From Streptomyces albus subsp. chlorinus (lineage in GTDB: Bacteria; Actinomycetota; Actinomycetes; Streptomycetales; Streptomycetaceae): DNA of 41,506 bases. The position numbers were made by a program, and so were the translations under genes. The notes below the pieces were generated by a model. The model saw nothing but the letters and a program-made list of their open reading frames with translations. It made no database searches and was not told the origin of the DNA. Positions within the stretch are counted from its first letter, which is position 1, and every line of letters starts with the position of its first letter. The stretch is taken from positions 4,788,804-4,830,309 of the forward strand of contig NZ_VJOK01000001.1 in assembly GCF_013302895.1 (NCBI RefSeq), read 5' to 3'. Positions 23,690 to 31,298 of the stretch are shown piece by piece.

Positions 23690-24517
23690 TCAGCGGACCC
23701 GTTCGACCAGTGACTCGGCCTCATGGCCGGTCAGTTCGAGACCGAAGGTGTCCTCCAGGACCTTGGGCAGCTCGTAGGGCTCCAGGGTGCGCTCCTGGGC
23801 TGGTTCCGTGGCGCCCGCGGGGGTCGTCGTCCAGGTGAGGCCGTCGAGCTGGTCGAGGCGGTCAGGGCGGACGCGCTGGAGGAAGGGGCGGCGGGTGAAC
23901 GGGGAGTGCGCGCTGGTGGCGACGAAGTGGTTGCCGACCTGGTAGTCCACCGGGTACTGCGGGGTCAGGGTGACGTTGTGCCGCACCGTCCAGCCGCCCG
24001 CCCCGTCCGGGTGGTGCAGCGCCCAGCCGTCGGCACCGGGGGTGACCTCCGTGCGGCGCAGCAGGAAGGGGCGGCCCTCGATCACCGTACGGTTGCCGTC
24101 CACCAGTTCGATCGGCGCCAGCGGGCTGTCGCCGAAGCCCACATCACTGAGCCACGCGCGGCCCTCGACGCGGACGAGCAGCATCGCGTGGGTCGCCGGG
24201 AGTATCTTCTCCGCGCCCAGCCGCACCCGCCCCGAGAGCGCGGTGAAGTCGAAACCGAGCCGCTCCAGGGCCGCCGCGTAGAGGGTGACGTGCTCGTAGC
24301 AGTAGCCGCCCCGGCCCCGGCGCACCAGCTTGTCCTGGAGATCGGCCAGATCGAGCGAGACCGCCCGGTACAGGAAGCTGTCGAGGTTGTCCCAGCGCAC
24401 CGACAGCACATGGGCGCGGTGCACCGCCCGCAGGGTCTCCAGGGTGGGGGTGCGCTCCCCCTCGTAACCCAGCCGCGCGAGATACGCGTCCAGGTCGAGC
24501 TGCTCACCGTGCCACAT
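23690..24517 (-). CDS. Arylamine N-acetyltransferase
   Basis: 275-residue NAT enzyme transferring acetyl from acetyl-CoA to arylamines or hydrazines. The catalytic triad is complete at canonical positions: Cys73 in RGRGGYCYEH, His110 in ATHAMLL and Asp125 in LSDVGFGD. The N-terminal helical bundle (YLARLGYEGERTPTLETLRA) and LSVRWDNLDSFLY fit. In actinomycetes some NATs act as amide synthases in ansamycin clusters, but no polyketide genes are near, so a xenobiotic or housekeeping role is more likely. ATG 24517. Confidence 0.95.
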   Translation of the reverse strand: MWHGEQLDLDAYLARLGYEGERTPTLETLRAVHRAHVLSVRWDNLDSFLYRAVSLDLADLQDKLVRRGRGGYCYEHVTLYAAALERLGFDFTALSGRVRLGAEKILPATHAMLLVRVEGRAWLSDVGFGDSPLAPIELVDGNRTVIEGRPFLLRRTEVTPGADGWALHHPDGAGGWTVRHNVTLTPQYPVDYQVGNHFVATSAHSPFTRRPFLQRVRPDRLDQLDGLTWTTTPAGATEPAQERTLEPYELPKVLEDTFGLELTGHEAESLVERVR

Positions 24518-24972
24518 CGGCCGCCCTTCCGCTCGGGATCCCGGAAACGTTCCAGGGCAACGGGATCCGGGCAGCGGCTATTCCATGCCTTGCCACCCCC
24601 CGTCGACCGGCGGTCCACACAGTTCGGCCGGCCCCGCGCGCTCGACTGAGTACGTGTACTCATGTGCCGTGACCAGGAACTCCCTACCTTCATGAACATG
24701 GCCCCGCACAACGTCGCCAGCACCGCCCGGCTGACCAACCCGGAGGGGGAGGCACGGGCGGACAGAGCCCTGAGCGGATCTCCATGGCTGCGAGAGGTCC
24801 ACGGTCGGACAACAAACATCGACGGGCAGGGCGCGCAGCACCGTACCTCCGCACTTCCCTCCCCCTGTAGCGCAGAGTTGCGGACCCGTTACAGTAATCG
24901 CAAGTCGTTGCGAGGGACACGGAAAACCAGCCTTGAAGCAGGACAGGGCGAAGAAGGGTCAAGAAGTCAGGT
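24518..24972. other. Long intergenic region before the T7SS hydrolase island
   Basis: 455 bases without a convincing gene. It holds the palindrome at 24647-24662, a coding-like stretch starting ATG 24696 (APHNVASTARLTNPEG, with G/C-rich third positions for about 25 codons before the quality drops) that could be the broken start of a lost gene, and a small dyad CGCAA-GTCG-TTGCG (24899-24912) about 60 bases before the next gene. The composition shift towards lower GC begins near its right end. Confidence 0.5.
24647..24662. promoter_or_regulatory. Palindrome TGAGTACGTGTACTCA
   Basis: Seven-base arms TGAGTAC/GTACTCA around a GT centre. The same arms occur in the 18-base palindrome at 38501-38518. 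It has no GC-rich flanking arms, so it looks like a protein-binding site rather than a terminator. The bound factor is unknown. Confidence 0.5.
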
Positions 24973-25440
24973 ATGAGGACTTTTGATGAGGAGTGGGCCG
25001 GTCTCAGGCGGGATGCTGCGGCAAGGATGCGACTGGCGAGCTCTGGGGGGAACGGCTCAGGCGGTGGCGGTCAGGGCTGGGTGAAGTCCTCGAAGACCGC
25101 GTGGGCTGCCGCCGGCGAAGACGTGGCAGGGCTGCGCAAAGGGATACGAAAGGCCCTGCGCGAGTCGGAAACCGGTCAGCGGGGGATGAGCGGGAAAGGC
25201 AAGGTGGACGGCTTGGAGTGTGCCGCGGCCCAGCGGGAACTCCACGACTCCTGGGAGGCGTATGTCGAGGCACTGAGCCGTCGGTGCGGCGAGCTGGGGG
25301 AAAAGCTGGACAAGGCGGGCAACCATCAGTACAAGGGGGACGCGGAAATCGAAGCGGCTTTTGAGCATATCCGCACCAAGGTGGAACCAGTTGAAGCCGG
25401 GAGGGGCGGGGACAGTCACTCGGCGGGCAAGGGGCGGTAA
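24973..25440 (+). CDS. WXG100-like helical protein of the T7SS hydrolase island
   Basis: 155 residues starting at ATG 24973. N-terminal Gly/Ser-rich loop (SSGGNGSGGGGQGW), then two long charged helices: WAAAGEDVAGLRKGIRKALRE and CAAAQRELHDSWEAYVEALSRRCGELGEKL. The YKGDAEIEAAF and the disordered Gly/His tail follow. The size and helical-hairpin pattern resemble WXG100/ESX-type partners, though a strict W-x-G turn is not seen. It lies five bases upstream of the hydrolase gene, so they form an operon. Lower GC and mixed codon use set it apart from the flanking core genes. The family cannot be named with certainty. Confidence 0.7.
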   Translation: MRTFDEEWAGLRRDAAARMRLASSGGNGSGGGGQGWVKSSKTAWAAAGEDVAGLRKGIRKALRESETGQRGMSGKGKVDGLECAAAQRELHDSWEAYVEALSRRCGELGEKLDKAGNHQYKGDAEIEAAFEHIRTKVEPVEAGRGGDSHSAGKGR

Positions 25441-25445
25441 GGTCA

Positions 25446-27302
25446 GTGGTTGACGTCGCGGCGATGAGGAAATTGGATCCCGAACAATTCGGCCAGGCTG
25501 CTGATGGCTATCGCGTACTCGGCAGCATGGCGGACGAGGCCAAGGGACGGGTACAGGACCACATTGTCGGGAAAATCGACCGGGGCCTCGGCGGCCTTGC
25601 CGCAAAAGCCGCAAAGAAGGCGTTGCGCGGGCTGGGAAATAATTTTCATTACGTGCAGGCTGAATGCGGGTTGGTGCGAGCCGCGCTAAATGCTCTCGCA
25701 GCTGAACTCCGGGCAGCAAAGAAGAAATTCGATGCGGCAGAAGAAGACGCTCGCACTGCGCATTTCAAGGTGAACCTCGATGGTTCGGTCACCTATCCAC
25801 CCGCCGGCGAAGAGGTGGATGGCAGGAAACCCGAAGGCGGGACCGTGCACGGGAAGACCGGGAGCAAGCCCACTGGAGGCCCCATCGACCCGGCCGCTGA
25901 CGCCAACATGCTGGCCGAGTCCTTGGAGAAGCAGGCGGACAAGGCGAACCCCAACCCGAACCATCACAAAGCTGTCGAAATCGCCGATCGCATCGCGGAG
26001 GCCCTCGAAGAGGCCACGATAGCCGACAGGAAGTGGGCACCAAAACTCCGTGCCCTGAAAGCGGATGACGATCTGCATGTGTCCCGCAAAGACTGGACGG
26101 ATGTAACGAAGGATATGCGGGGGGTTCGGGCGGGGGCGGACGACTATCTGAAGCCCCCTAAGAAAGGCTCGCCCAAGGAGAACGCCGCATGGTGGGAAAA
26201 ACTCTCCAAGGAACAGCAGGATGACTATGTAGCGCTTTACCCGGCGAGTATCGGAGGTATGGACGGGCTACCGGCAGCGGCGCGGGACGAAGCCAATCGC
26301 ACAGTGCTGGCGGAGGCGAAGGCGAAATACCAGCTCGAATTGGACAAGCTTCCTCCTGAGCCGCGGAACAAGTATTCGTCGGTCTCTGCCGGCGGAGCTA
26401 CCTCCCAGGCCTATACGGATGAGTGGATCGCGTGGAACAAGAAGTATGGGGAGAGGTACCGGCATCTGAAGAGTTCCCTCTCGGGAATGCGTGCAATTGA
26501 GGGCCGATTCGAAGCCACTGGTAAGGAGGGTCTTCCCGATGCCTACTTGCTGGGTTTCAAACCTGAGGGTCACGGCCGGGCAATCGTCGCGAATGGGAAT
26601 CCGGACGAGGCGGTACATCAGGCCGTCTACGTACCCGGAACGACGGCGAATCTGGGCGACATCGAAAAGGATATGGACCGCATGAAATCTGTGTGGCGGG
26701 AGGCTCAGCCACTGACTGGTGGTGCTCCTGTTTCCACCATCACGTGGCTTGGATACGATGCGCCTCAAAACGTTGTCACCGACTCACCTTCTCCTCGCTA
26801 TGCGAATGATGGTGCATCAGCATTCGATCGGTTCAATGAAGGTTTGGAAGCCTCTCACGCAGGGGATGGGTCGCCCCACAGAACGGCAATCGGCCACTCG
26901 TACGGCACAACACTGATCGGCTCAGCTGCCAGGCAGGGAAATCTCAACGCGGACGACGTAATATTCGCGGGCAGCCCGGGAGTGCAGGTTGGATCTGCGA
27001 AGGAGATGGATGTACCGAAAGGCCACGTCTGGAACGAAGAAGCGGAAGGCGACGTCGTGCCGGATATCGGCCGCTATGGACATGGTGGAAGCCAGTGGAA
27101 GATGGGGGGAGGGGTGTGGCTGAACCCAAGCGATGAGGAGTTCGGCGCTCATCAGCTGAATACAGGTGCGGACGAGTGGAACGGGCGCAAGACCGAAGCC
27201 GCGCACGGACACAGCGATTACTGGGATGAGAACACAACTAGTCTGAAGAACCAGGCCCGTGTCGTTGCGGGAAGGCATGGTGACGTACACCTTGACGACT
27301 AA
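25446..27302 (+). CDS. WXG-type N-terminus fused to DUF1023 alpha/beta hydrolase
   Basis: 618 residues from GTG 25446. Residues about 1-105 are helical (LDPEQFGQAADGYRVL ... LRAAKKKFDAAEEDA), a WXG/ESX-like export module, followed by a charged linker. The C-terminal about 330 residues match the DUF1023 alpha/beta hydrolase family: VYVPGTTANLGDIEKDMDR, STITWLGYDAPQNVV, nucleophile Ser485 in AIGHSYGTT, VIFAGSPGVQ, a likely acid in AEGDVVPD and a likely base among His587/His589 (AHGHSDYW). Probably a secreted esterase or lipase-like effector of type VII secretion. The base composition is markedly lower than its surroundings (33 of 60 G/C in 25621-25680), suggesting transfer. Confidence 0.82.
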   Translation: MVDVAAMRKLDPEQFGQAADGYRVLGSMADEAKGRVQDHIVGKIDRGLGGLAAKAAKKALRGLGNNFHYVQAECGLVRAALNALAAELRAAKKKFDAAEEDARTAHFKVNLDGSVTYPPAGEEVDGRKPEGGTVHGKTGSKPTGGPIDPAADANMLAESLEKQADKANPNPNHHKAVEIADRIAEALEEATIADRKWAPKLRALKADDDLHVSRKDWTDVTKDMRGVRAGADDYLKPPKKGSPKENAAWWEKLSKEQQDDYVALYPASIGGMDGLPAAARDEANRTVLAEAKAKYQLELDKLPPEPRNKYSSVSAGGATSQAYTDEWIAWNKKYGERYRHLKSSLSGMRAIEGRFEATGKEGLPDAYLLGFKPEGHGRAIVANGNPDEAVHQAVYVPGTTANLGDIEKDMDRMKSVWREAQPLTGGAPVSTITWLGYDAPQNVVTDSPSPRYANDGASAFDRFNEGLEASHAGDGSPHRTAIGHSYGTTLIGSAARQGNLNADDVIFAGSPGVQVGSAKEMDVPKGHVWNEEAEGDVVPDIGRYGHGGSQWKMGGGVWLNPSDEEFGAHQLNTGADEWNGRKTEAAHGHSDYWDENTTSLKNQARVVAGRHGDVHLDD

Positions 27303-27858
27303 TTGTGCGGGGAAGCGGCTGGCGGCTGGAGCGGCTCTTGTTGCCTGTCTTGTATTTCTATCAGGGTGCAGCATGAGTGATCACGGCAAGAATTCATCGC
27401 AGAACTCTGGTGAGGTGCCTTCATCCGGGATTCAGCGGCAGGGTGATGCCGACGCTCGAATCAAGAAGATTTCGAGCGAGATACTGGATCTCGTTGCACT
27501 GAAAGGGGCGGTGTCGAAACCTGGCCCCGGCGTGGTCCCTTGTGAAGGGAAAAACGCGGACAAGTATTACCGCATGCTGCACACTTGGAGTGTAACTCCG
27601 TCCGGCAGCGATGCGGTGAAACTGGATGAAGCCGTGCGGGAACTCAAGGAGTCACTACCCAGGCGTGGCTGGGATATCAAGAGGTATGGGCCCGATGGTA
27701 GCGCCAATAAAAATGTGAACCTCGTCGCTGACCATGATGAGAAGAAATTCAGTGTGGACATCACGAGTAGCCCGAAGGAAAATCCGCCGATGCTTATCGT
27801 GAGTGTGATTTCCGGCTGCTACAAGGTCCCCCCGGGAGAGACGGTCGAACACTACTGA
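27280..27858 (+). CDS. Lipoprotein of the T7SS hydrolase island
   Basis: 192 residues from GTG 27280, with GGGAAGG five bases upstream; ATG 27277 is too close to that site. The gene overlaps the hydrolase gene by 23 bases. It has a lipoprotein signal: KR, hydrophobic AAGAALVACLVF, then lipobox LSGC, so the mature protein is anchored outside the membrane. The mature part has a helix (DARIKKISSEILDLVALKGAV), one Cys pair candidate (VPCEGK ... ISGCYK) and DUF-like strands. It is placed to protect the envelope from the hydrolase, as an immunity or accessory factor. This role is inferred. Confidence 0.75.
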   Translation: MTYTLTTNCAGKRLAAGAALVACLVFLSGCSMSDHGKNSSQNSGEVPSSGIQRQGDADARIKKISSEILDLVALKGAVSKPGPGVVPCEGKNADKYYRMLHTWSVTPSGSDAVKLDEAVRELKESLPRRGWDIKRYGPDGSANKNVNLVADHDEKKFSVDITSSPKENPPMLIVSVISGCYKVPPGETVEHY

Positions 27859-27888
27859 ACCGGTAGGGGAGTCGTGCATTCGGTGGTG

Positions 27889-27925
27889 CGAAGGCCCTGC
27901 CCGGTGCTGCGGGGCAGGGCCTTCG
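27889..27925. terminator. Strong bidirectional hairpin terminator
   Basis: A perfect 14-bp stem (CGAAGGCCCTGCCC with GGGCAGGGCCTTCG) closes a 9-base loop between the convergent lipoprotein and mutase genes. There is no T-run on either side, as is common for Streptomyces terminators. It marks the right edge of the low-GC island. Confidence 0.85.
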
Positions 27926-27941
27926 TGCGCGTCATGGAGGC

Positions 27942-29771
27942 TCAGAGGCCGGTGGCCTCGCGCAGGTCGTCCTTGAACAGGTTCAGCACCCTGGCGGCGC
28001 GCTCCCGCGCCGGAGGCAGGCCGGCCGCACCATCCACCGGGACGACCACCTCCAGATAGCACTTGAGCTTGGGTTCCGTACCGCTGGGCCGCACCACGAC
28101 CCGGCCGCCGGCCACCGGACCGCCGGCCGCGTCAGCCCCGGCCAGCAGGTAGCGCAGCCCGTCCGTGGGCGGCAGCGACTCCGAGCCCGCGCTCAGGTCG
28201 TCGGTCCGCTCCACGGCCAGCCCGCCCAGTGCCGTGGGCGGCTGCGCGCGCAGCCGCTCCATCGCGGAGGAGATCAGCGACAGGTCCGACACGCGCACCG
28301 AGAGCTGATCGGTGGCGTGGACGCCGTACTCGACGTCCAGCTCGTCCAGCAGACCGGCCAGGGTGCGCCCCGCCTGCTTCAGCTCGGCCGCCAGCTCGGC
28401 GACGAGCAGGGCCGCCGTGATGCCGTCCTTGTCGCGGACGCCCTCCGGGTCGACGCAGTAGCCCAGCGCCTCCTCGTAGCCGTAGCGCAGCCCGTCCACC
28501 CGGGCCAGCCACTTGAAGCCGGTGAGCGTCTCGGCGTACGGGAGTCCGGCCGCCGCCGCGATCTTGGAGAGCAGCGAGGAGGAGACGATCGTCGTCGCGA
28601 ACGTGCCCTTCGCCCGCTTGCGGATCAGCTGGGTTGCCAGCAGCGCGCCCACCTGGTCGCCGCGCAGCATCCGCCAGCCGCCCTCGGCCGCCGCGTCGGG
28701 GACGGCCACACCGCAGCGGTCCGCGTCCGGGTCGTTGGCGATGATCAGGTCCGGCCGCTCGCCGTGCTCGGCCTCCCAGGCGCGGGCGGTCGCCCGCGCC
28801 CGGTCCAGCGCGCCCGGCTCCTCGGGGTTGGGGAAGGCGACGGTGGAGAAGTCCGGATCCGGCTCGGCCTGCTCCTCGACGGGCACCGGCGTGGGGAAGC
28901 CCGCCCTCTCGAACGCCAGCCGCGCCGTGCGGTGGCCGACACCGTGCATGGCCGTGTGCACCACCCGCACCTGCCGCGGCGAGCCCTCGGTGAGAACGGC
29001 GCCGGTGCGCGCCAGGTAGGCGTCCAGCACCTCATCGCCGAGCACCTGCCAGCCGGACTCCGCGCGGGGCACCCCGTCCAGCGGGCCGACGGCCGCGATC
29101 CGTGCCGCGATGTCACCGTCGGCCGGCGGCACGATCTGCAGACCGTCACCGAGGTAGACCTTGTAGCCGTTGTCCCGGGGCGGGTTGTGGCTGGCGGTGA
29201 CCATCACACCGGCCGCGGCGCCCAGGTGCCGGACGGCGAAGGCGAGCACCGGGGTGGGCAGCGGCGCGGGCAGCATCGCCGCCCGCAGTCCCGCACCGAC
29301 CATGACGGCCGCGGTGTCGCGGGCGAAGTCGGCGCTCTTGTGCCGCGCGTCGTACCCGATCACGACCAGCGGCTCGGCGCCCTGTGCCGCCGCCCCGGCG
29401 CCCTGTGCCGCCTCGGCGCGCAGATACGCGGCGATCCCGGCAGCCGCGCGGATGACCACCGCGCGGTTCATCCGCATCGGGCCCGCGCCCAGTTCGCCGC
29501 GCAGCCCCGCCGTGCCGAACTGGAGGGTGCCGGAGAACCGGTCCCGCAGCTCGTCCGTGGCCCGGGCCTCGACGAGCTTCGCCAGCTCCTCGCGGGTCTG
29601 AGGGTCCGGGTCCTCGGCCAGCCAGCCACGGGCCCGCGCCAGGAGGGCCTCCTCGGACTCCGGCACACCGGCACCGGCTCCGGACCCCGGCACACCGGCA
29701 CCGGACCCCGGCGCCTCGGCGGCGCCGCGCGCTCCGGTGGGCTCGCCGGCCCCGGCGGGCTTCTCGCTCAT
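27942..29771 (-). CDS. Phosphosugar mutase, PGM2-like (probable phosphopentomutase)
   Basis: 609-residue alpha-D-phosphohexomutase-superfamily enzyme, usually annotated phosphomannomutase. Phosphoserine Ser194 is in VMVTASHNP, the metal loop is DPDADR (347-352), the sugar loop EEALGY, and the phosphate loop RPSGTEPKLK. GTAGLRG and the phrase VRDKDGI are shared with eukaryotic PGM2, a phosphopentomutase. Position beside purine nucleoside phosphorylase, and the shared operator with deoC, favour (deoxy)ribose-1-phosphate to 5-phosphate conversion. The first 38 residues are a disordered Gly/Ala/Pro repeat (GSGAGVPGSGAGAGVP) with no catalytic role. ATG 29771 is 52 bases after the phosphorylase stop, so they form an operon. 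Confidence 0.9.
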   Translation of the reverse strand: MSEKPAGAGEPTGARGAAEAPGSGAGVPGSGAGAGVPESEEALLARARGWLAEDPDPQTREELAKLVEARATDELRDRFSGTLQFGTAGLRGELGAGPMRMNRAVVIRAAAGIAAYLRAEAAQGAGAAAQGAEPLVVIGYDARHKSADFARDTAAVMVGAGLRAAMLPAPLPTPVLAFAVRHLGAAAGVMVTASHNPPRDNGYKVYLGDGLQIVPPADGDIAARIAAVGPLDGVPRAESGWQVLGDEVLDAYLARTGAVLTEGSPRQVRVVHTAMHGVGHRTARLAFERAGFPTPVPVEEQAEPDPDFSTVAFPNPEEPGALDRARATARAWEAEHGERPDLIIANDPDADRCGVAVPDAAAEGGWRMLRGDQVGALLATQLIRKRAKGTFATTIVSSSLLSKIAAAAGLPYAETLTGFKWLARVDGLRYGYEEALGYCVDPEGVRDKDGITAALLVAELAAELKQAGRTLAGLLDELDVEYGVHATDQLSVRVSDLSLISSAMERLRAQPPTALGGLAVERTDDLSAGSESLPPTDGLRYLLAGADAAGGPVAGGRVVVRPSGTEPKLKCYLEVVVPVDGAAGLPPARERAARVLNLFKDDLREATGL

Positions 29772-29823
29772 CGTCTCAAGTCCTGCCTTTCGCGGTGGGA
29801 GGGGAGGGCTGGGATCGGTGTGC

Positions 29824-30645
29824 TCAGAGCCGCTGGAGCACCTGGGCGAGCAGCGTGCCCATCCGGGCGGCCGAGTCGCGCCCCGCCTGGAGGACCTCCT
29901 CGTGGTTGAGGGGTTCGCCGGTCATGCCCGCGGCGAGGTTCGTGACGAGGGAGACACCGAGCACCTCGGCGCCGGCCTCCCGCGCCGCGATGGCCTCCAG
30001 CACCGTGGACATGCCCACCAGGTCACCGCCGATGGCGCGGACGAAACCGATCTCCGCGGGCGTCTCGTAGTGCGGCCCGGGGAACTGGACGTACACGCCC
30101 TCTTCCAGCGTCGGGTCGATCTCCTGGCACAGCGCCCGCAGCCGCGGGGAGTACAGGTCGGTCAGGTCGACGAAGTTGGCGCCGACGATGGGGGAGGCGG
30201 CGGTGAGGTTGATGTGGTCCTTGATCAGGACGGGCTGGCCCGGGCGCATCCCGGGCCGCAGGCCGCCGCAGCCGTTGGTGAGCACGACGGTCTTGCACCC
30301 CGCCGCCACGGCGGTACGCACCCCGTGCGCGACGGCCGCGACACCGCGGCCCTCGTACGCGTGCGTGCGGCCGAGGAAGACGAGCGCGCGCTTGTCACCC
30401 ATCCTGTGCGAGCGGATCTTGCCCGCGTGCCCGGCGACGGCCGGCGGCGGGAACCCCGGCAGGTCGGTCACCGACAGCTCGTGGTCGGCCACCCCCAGCG
30501 CGTCGGCCGCCGGAACCCAGCCGGAGCCCATGACGAGGGCCACGTCGTGGCTCTCCTCGCCGGTCAGGGCCCGCAGCTTCGCGGCGGCCTCCTCGGCGGA
30601 GCGGTAAGGGTCATCGGGGAGGTGCGTACTGGCTGAAGCGTTCAC
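29824..30645 (-). CDS. punA: Purine-nucleoside phosphorylase (trimeric type)
   Basis: 273-residue class I (human-type, trimeric) phosphorylase converting purine nucleosides plus phosphate to base and (deoxy)ribose-1-phosphate. Markers: MGSGW near the N-terminus (phosphate loop), GRTHAYEG, VLTNGCGGLRPGMRPGQPVL, VYVQFPGPHYETPAEI, VGMSTVLEAIAAREAG and SLVTNLAAGMTGE. GTG 30645 is the predicted transcription start: the -10 TACTCT lies 6 bases upstream, so the message is leaderless. It is the first gene of an operon with the PGM2-like mutase. The promoter contains the CTACGCGCGTAG palindrome. The M. tuberculosis counterpart is called deoD. Confidence 0.95.
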   Translation of the reverse strand: MNASASTHLPDDPYRSAEEAAAKLRALTGEESHDVALVMGSGWVPAADALGVADHELSVTDLPGFPPPAVAGHAGKIRSHRMGDKRALVFLGRTHAYEGRGVAAVAHGVRTAVAAGCKTVVLTNGCGGLRPGMRPGQPVLIKDHINLTAASPIVGANFVDLTDLYSPRLRALCQEIDPTLEEGVYVQFPGPHYETPAEIGFVRAIGGDLVGMSTVLEAIAAREAGAEVLGVSLVTNLAAGMTGEPLNHEEVLQAGRDSAARMGTLLAQVLQRL

Positions 30646-30651
30646 GCGACG

Positions 30652-30681
30652 AGAGTAGCCGTTTCTCGCCTACGCGCGTAG
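30652..30681 (-). promoter_or_regulatory. Phosphorylase promoter with operator CTACGCGCGTAG
   Basis: On the minus strand the palindrome (30670-30681) covers the expected -35 position, and TACTCT (30657-30652) serves as -10, six bases before GTG 30645. The 12-mer is identical to the one in the deoC promoter and is not seen elsewhere in the window. Confidence 0.65.
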
Positions 30682-30729
30682 ACGTGTGACGCAACTCCGG
30701 ACGAACGTACGGACGGGGCCGGTTCCACC

Positions 30730-30819
30730 GGCACCCGATGTGGACGTTCCGCCGCGGCCGGCACCCGATGTGGACGGGCTGCGGCGGCCGGCACCCGGGC
30801 GCCACCGGAACCCCGCGGC
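30730..30819. repeat. 30-bp imperfect tandem repeat
   Basis: Units beginning GGCACCC start at 30730, 30760 and 30790, a period of exactly 30; a fourth GGCACCC is at 30824. The first two units share GGCACCCGATGTGGACG and then diverge. The array fills most of the 180 bases between the phosphorylase promoter and the GGCT-like gene, and no gene is seen in it. Confidence 0.75.
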
Positions 30820-30860
30820 CACCGGCACCCGGATGCGGGCCACGGCCCCGGTACCCGGTG

Positions 30861-31298
30861 CTAGCAAGGCCGCTTCCGCAGCTCCGTCACATAGTCGTGC
30901 GGGGCGCCCGCGGACTCCGCCGCATCCGCGATGTCCCCCAGGTAGCGGGCCGAGGGCAGGCCGCCCTCGTACCCGTTCAGGACGTAGCACCAGGCCGGCT
31001 CCTCGCCCTCCAGCGTGTGCACCCGCACCCGCATCCGCCGGTATATGTCCAGCCCCACGCCCTCCCAGCGGTCCATGGAGTCCTCGTCCATCGGCGCGAT
31101 GTCGTACAGCGCGACGAACAGCTCCGAGCGGGGCGCCTCCACCATGGTGGCCAGCGCCCCGTCCCACCCCATGTGCTCGCCCCCGAACGTGAGCCGCCAG
31201 CCGGTGATCCAGCCGGTGCCTCGCAGGGGGGAGTGCGGGGCGCGGCGGGCCATCAGGCGGGGGTCTAGGTTCCCGGCGTATGCGGCGTAGAGCGACAT
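30861..31298 (-). CDS. Gamma-glutamylcyclotransferase-like protein
   Basis: 145 residues with the GGCT/AIG2 beta-barrel signature: YAAYAGNLDPRLM near the start (substrate loop), GTGWITGWRLTFGG, and a glutamate in DRWEGVGLDIYRR at the place of the catalytic acid. It lacks the Cys-rich or extra domains of ChaC. The ATG at 31298 has GGGG upstream. In M. tuberculosis a similar protein (Rv3304) lies next to lpdA, so the neighbourhood is ancient. Substrate: a gamma-glutamyl amine or peptide, not determined. Confidence 0.8.
   Translation of the reverse strand: MSLYAAYAGNLDPRLMARRAPHSPLRGTGWITGWRLTFGGEHMGWDGALATMVEAPRSELFVALYDIAPMDEDSMDRWEGVGLDIYRRMRVRVHTLEGEEPAWCYVLNGYEGGLPSARYLGDIADAAESAGAPHDYVTELRKRPC

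Noticed and set aside
30730..30830. Short regular repeats as a CRISPR array
   Set aside because: Units are adjacent and imperfect, with no unique spacers and no cas genes.
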